From assembly GCA_012269545.1 (NCBI GenBank), contig JAAXKB010000081.1, positions 1 to 64,000 on the forward strand: a DNA stretch of 64,000 nucleotides, in the 5' to 3' direction. The stretch comes from Gammaproteobacteria bacterium. GTDB taxonomy: Bacteria; Pseudomonadota; Gammaproteobacteria; Pseudomonadales; Azotimanducaceae. Position 1 is the stretch's first letter; each line of letters begins with the position of its first letter. This document shows positions 62,121-64,000 of this stretch, piece by piece. The notes beneath the pieces are model-generated. The model made no database searches and was not told where the DNA came from. It saw nothing but the letters and a program-made list of their open reading frames with translations. The translations under genes were made by a program, and so were the position numbers.

Positions 62121-63032
62121 TCAGGCAAGTGCTTCGATGTGCGCTGTGGCGGATAGGGCGAGAGCGTTTAAGTCGTAGCCGCCCTCTAGCGTAGAAACGA
62201 CGCGGCCCTGCGCGTACTGATCTGCCATGGCGACAATAAATTGGGTTACCCAACGGTAGTCATCCTCCACGAGGCGGATGTCTGCTAGCGGGTCATCAAG
62301 GTGAGCATCGAAACCGGCGGAAATGAAAAGGATGTCCGGCTGATGTGCTTCGATTGCGGGCAGCCAGTCGCGCTCAATGGCGGCACGGAACGCCAGTCCG
62401 TCGCTGCCAGCCTGTAAAGGCGTATTGACGATGTTGGGCTGCACTAAGTTGTCCAGCCGGTTCGGGTAGTGGGGCGACTGGAAGCTGGAGCAGACCAAAA
62501 TCTCTGGATGGTGCCTGCAGATATCCACGGTACCGTTGCCGTGGTGAACATCAAAATCGAGCACTGCGACTCGCTTCACCTCGCTGTGATCAAGGGCAGC
62601 GATGGCGGCTATGGCGACGCTGTTAAAGAGACAGAACCCCATGGCACTGTCGTGTTCCGCGTGGTGGCCCGGTGGCCTAACCGCGCAGAAAACTCGCCGC
62701 TCGAGACTGTTCAAAACCGTGTCCATGCCAGCGAAGACTGCGCCTGCGGCGAGCCGGGCAGCACTGATGCTGGCAGCACTCATCCACGTATCCGGATCAA
62801 GGGGCAACAAGCCTTCTTCGGGCTGGGAGGCCAGCAGGAAATCTATGTGGGATTGACTGTGTGCTGCAAGAATCCGTTCATTAGGGATCGGTCCGGGCTC
62901 GATCATTTGAAAATCTTGAGTAATGCCAAGGCGCTGCCAATGATTCATCAAGTGAACCAGCCGCTCGGGTCGTTCGGGGTGTCCGTCCATGACCAGATGA
63001 TTGAGGTATTCCGGATGGGTATAAATCCGCAT
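62121..63032 (-). CDS. Histone deacetylase-like amidohydrolase (acetoin utilisation/HDAC family)
   Basis: 303 residues. HDAC hallmarks: HPERPERL, RPPGHHAEHDSAMGFCLFN with His123-His124, DFDVHHGNGT with Zn ligands Asp161 and His163, and SAGFDAHLDDPL with the third Asp. Class II-like bacterial enzymes (HDAH, AcuC, APAH-like) deacetylate proteins, polyamines or acetylated small molecules. ATG 63032 is selected; the open frame upstream (to 63176) overlaps a divergent gene. The substrate is not predictable. Confidence 0.9.
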   Translation of the reverse strand: MRIYTHPEYLNHLVMDGHPERPERLVHLMNHWQRLGITQDFQMIEPGPIPNERILAAHSQSHIDFLLASQPEEGLLPLDPDTWMSAASISAARLAAGAVFAGMDTVLNSLERRVFCAVRPPGHHAEHDSAMGFCLFNSVAIAAIAALDHSEVKRVAVLDFDVHHGNGTVDICRHHPEILVCSSFQSPHYPNRLDNLVQPNIVNTPLQAGSDGLAFRAAIERDWLPAIEAHQPDILFISAGFDAHLDDPLADIRLVEDDYRWVTQFIVAMADQYAQGRVVSTLEGGYDLNALALSATAHIEALA

Positions 63033-63166
63033 GATGTTCCCGAGTTGCAAGGTCGTAACGTAGGCTACCGGAGTCCTGCCGCTGCGCCTACAGACCAGTG
63101 GGAGTGTTATTCTGGGTTTTTGCGATGGACGGGTGCGGACCAGTGCGGTCGGCCGAGGAGAGCTGG

Positions 63167-63532
63167 TTGAATACATTGGTGCTTTTTCTGCGTACGGCGA
63201 TCGCTGGCTGTACGGGTGTGATGGTCTGGATTCTTATGCGTGATTCCCTTGGCTCGGAGCAATCCGTTGCGACCGCAATCGTGCCCGTATGGGTTGCGGG
63301 GTTGGTGGGGGGCGTGGTGAGTGCGTTGTTTGCGCCTCGTCAGGGTATTACTGTTGCGTTTACGACCGGGGTCATCACGGCGCTTTTGTTTCTGGCTTTT
63401 CGCCACGTCTACCTCGGTATGCCGCTGGGCGGCGACAAGCTGCAAACCCTCTGGCCGATGTGGTTTCCCGTGGCCTACTATCTTGGCGCTTTTGGTTACT
63501 TAACGGTGTTACAACGCGTGTATCGGCAATAA
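63167..63532 (+). CDS. Small integral membrane protein of unknown function
   Basis: 121 residues with four hydrophobic segments (LNTLVLFLRTAIAGCTGVMVW, TAIVPVWVAGLVGGVVSALF, TVAFTTGVITALLFLAFRH, LWPMWFPVAYYLGAFGYLTV). GAGGAG 7 nt before TTG 63167 makes this the best start; ATG 63125 is possible. I do not recognise a family. It lies 33 bp before the CoA-transferase gene, which suggests cotranscription. Confidence 0.6.
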   Translation: MNTLVLFLRTAIAGCTGVMVWILMRDSLGSEQSVATAIVPVWVAGLVGGVVSALFAPRQGITVAFTTGVITALLFLAFRHVYLGMPLGGDKLQTLWPMWFPVAYYLGAFGYLTVLQRVYRQ

Positions 63533-63565
63533 AAGGCCGGATGAAGAGCGAATTACGGATAAGTC

Positions 63566-64000
63566 ATGCAACACATCATCAATCTATTACGCGCCGATCA
63601 GCGCATCTATGTCGCTGGCAGCAGCAATGAACCTACCGGCCTGCTGAACGCTCTGGCTCAATGTGATCTGCCCGAAAACTTGCAGTTCATTCAGTTTCCG
63701 CTGCCCGGCCTGAACCAAACCGACTTTACGCAATGGAATGATTCGGCCTCGGTCACGACGTTTTTCATGTCATCCGCACTAGCGGCGGCAGATGCGGGCA
63801 GGGTGCATTATTTGCCGATGCAAATGCGTACAACCTACGACTACTTAGGGTCGAATGTTGACGTCTACCTTTTGCAGGTTGCCTACGATTACCAAGGCCG
63901 GCTGCGGGTTGGCCCGAACGTGGATTTTCACGACAGTGTGCTCGCTCAAGGGCCCACAGTAATTGCCCAGCTTAATCCAAACGTGGTTGCCCCGGCGGGC
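63566..64000 (+). CDS. Acetyl-CoA hydrolase/transferase family protein (4-hydroxybutyrate CoA-transferase-like), N-terminal part
   Basis: The frame is open from ATG 63566 to the window end (145 codons, no stop). The opening (RADQRIYVAGSSNEPTGLLNAL) and VHYLPMQMRTTYDYLG, VDVYLLQVAYDYQGRLRVG, TVIAQLNPNVVAPAG match the N-terminal domain of ACH1/Cat1-type CoA-transferases, which move CoA between acetate and other short acids. The glutamate nucleophile lies beyond the window. The ribosome site is weak. Fits acyl-CoA turnover with the other genes here. Confidence 0.8.
   Translation, partial: MQHIINLLRADQRIYVAGSSNEPTGLLNALAQCDLPENLQFIQFPLPGLNQTDFTQWNDSASVTTFFMSSALAAADAGRVHYLPMQMRTTYDYLGSNVDVYLLQVAYDYQGRLRVGPNVDFHDSVLAQGPTVIAQLNPNVVAPAG

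Noticed and set aside
1-64000. CRISPR array, IS element, prophage or tRNA
   Set aside because: No regularly spaced repeats, transposase, integrase or tRNA cloverleaf could be recognised.

Overview
The window is a gene-dense, moderately GC-rich stretch of bacterial chromosome with short intergenic gaps, many overlapping or abutting genes and no mobile elements, tRNA, rRNA or CRISPR. Gene content (malate synthase G, DUF4212/ActP-type symporter pair, RND pump, GlpD, paired acyl-CoA dehydrogenases, single-chain acyl-CoA carboxylase, many SDRs, TauD and flavin monooxygenase families) suggests an aerobic, heterotrophic, probably marine gammaproteobacterium specialised in fatty-acid, carboxylate and xenobiotic catabolism. 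The taxon is inferred from gene families only.

Layout. 1-3.6 kb: end of a flavin monooxygenase, a MATE exporter and an acyl-CoA dehydrogenase. 3.7-8.1 kb: the most unusual region, a thioredoxin-fusion protein of unknown function, a UGA-recoded UGSC-family selenoprotein with a SECIS-like hairpin, an MFS transporter and a TauD-type dioxygenase, all on the + strand. 8.1-11.9 kb: epoxide hydrolase plus SDR (-), then a CitE-like lyase plus alpha/beta hydrolase (+). 11.9-18.7 kb (-): RND pump and adaptor, glutathione S-transferase plus glyoxalase I, a small unknown protein and an atypical SDR. 18.9-24.0 kb: malate synthase G, an SDR and a sodium:solute symporter with its DUF4212 small subunit, which together fit acetate/short carboxylate uptake feeding the glyoxylate shunt. 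24.1-34.7 kb: NUDIX hydrolase, Eis-like GNAT, RsgA, aminotransferase, CoA-binding protein, cysteine synthase, serine hydrolase, M20 peptidase, 6PGD-like dehydrogenase and histidine phosphatase. 34.7-42.2 kb: carboxyltransferase, two unknown genes (one with a nuclease-like motif pattern), GlpD, EamA transporter and an acyl-CoA dehydrogenase pair.

42.3-50.8 kb (+): all-alpha dUTPase and MTH1-like NUDIX (nucleotide-pool cleaning), an LLM flavin oxidoreductase, a single-chain acyl-CoA carboxylase and a two-subunit molybdenum hydroxylase. 50.9-54.1 kb (-): a saccharopine-dehydrogenase-like reductase and an exported redoxin/cytochrome c/copper-monooxygenase/EF-hand fusion. 54.3-64 kb: two phosphotransferase-family proteins, a MerR-type regulator beside a candidate structured small RNA sharing a TGTACA-type operator, an acyl-CoA synthetase, a CDF metal exporter, an enoyl-CoA hydratase, an SDR, a deacetylase-like protein, a small membrane protein and the start of a CoA-transferase.

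The two best leads are the selenoprotein locus (3.67-8.1 kb), where a Sec-Gly-Ser-Cys protein sits beside a thioredoxin-fused partner and a transporter, and the MerR/small-RNA module (55.4-56.7 kb). No selA, selB, selC or selD gene is in the window, so selenocysteine insertion depends on genes elsewhere.
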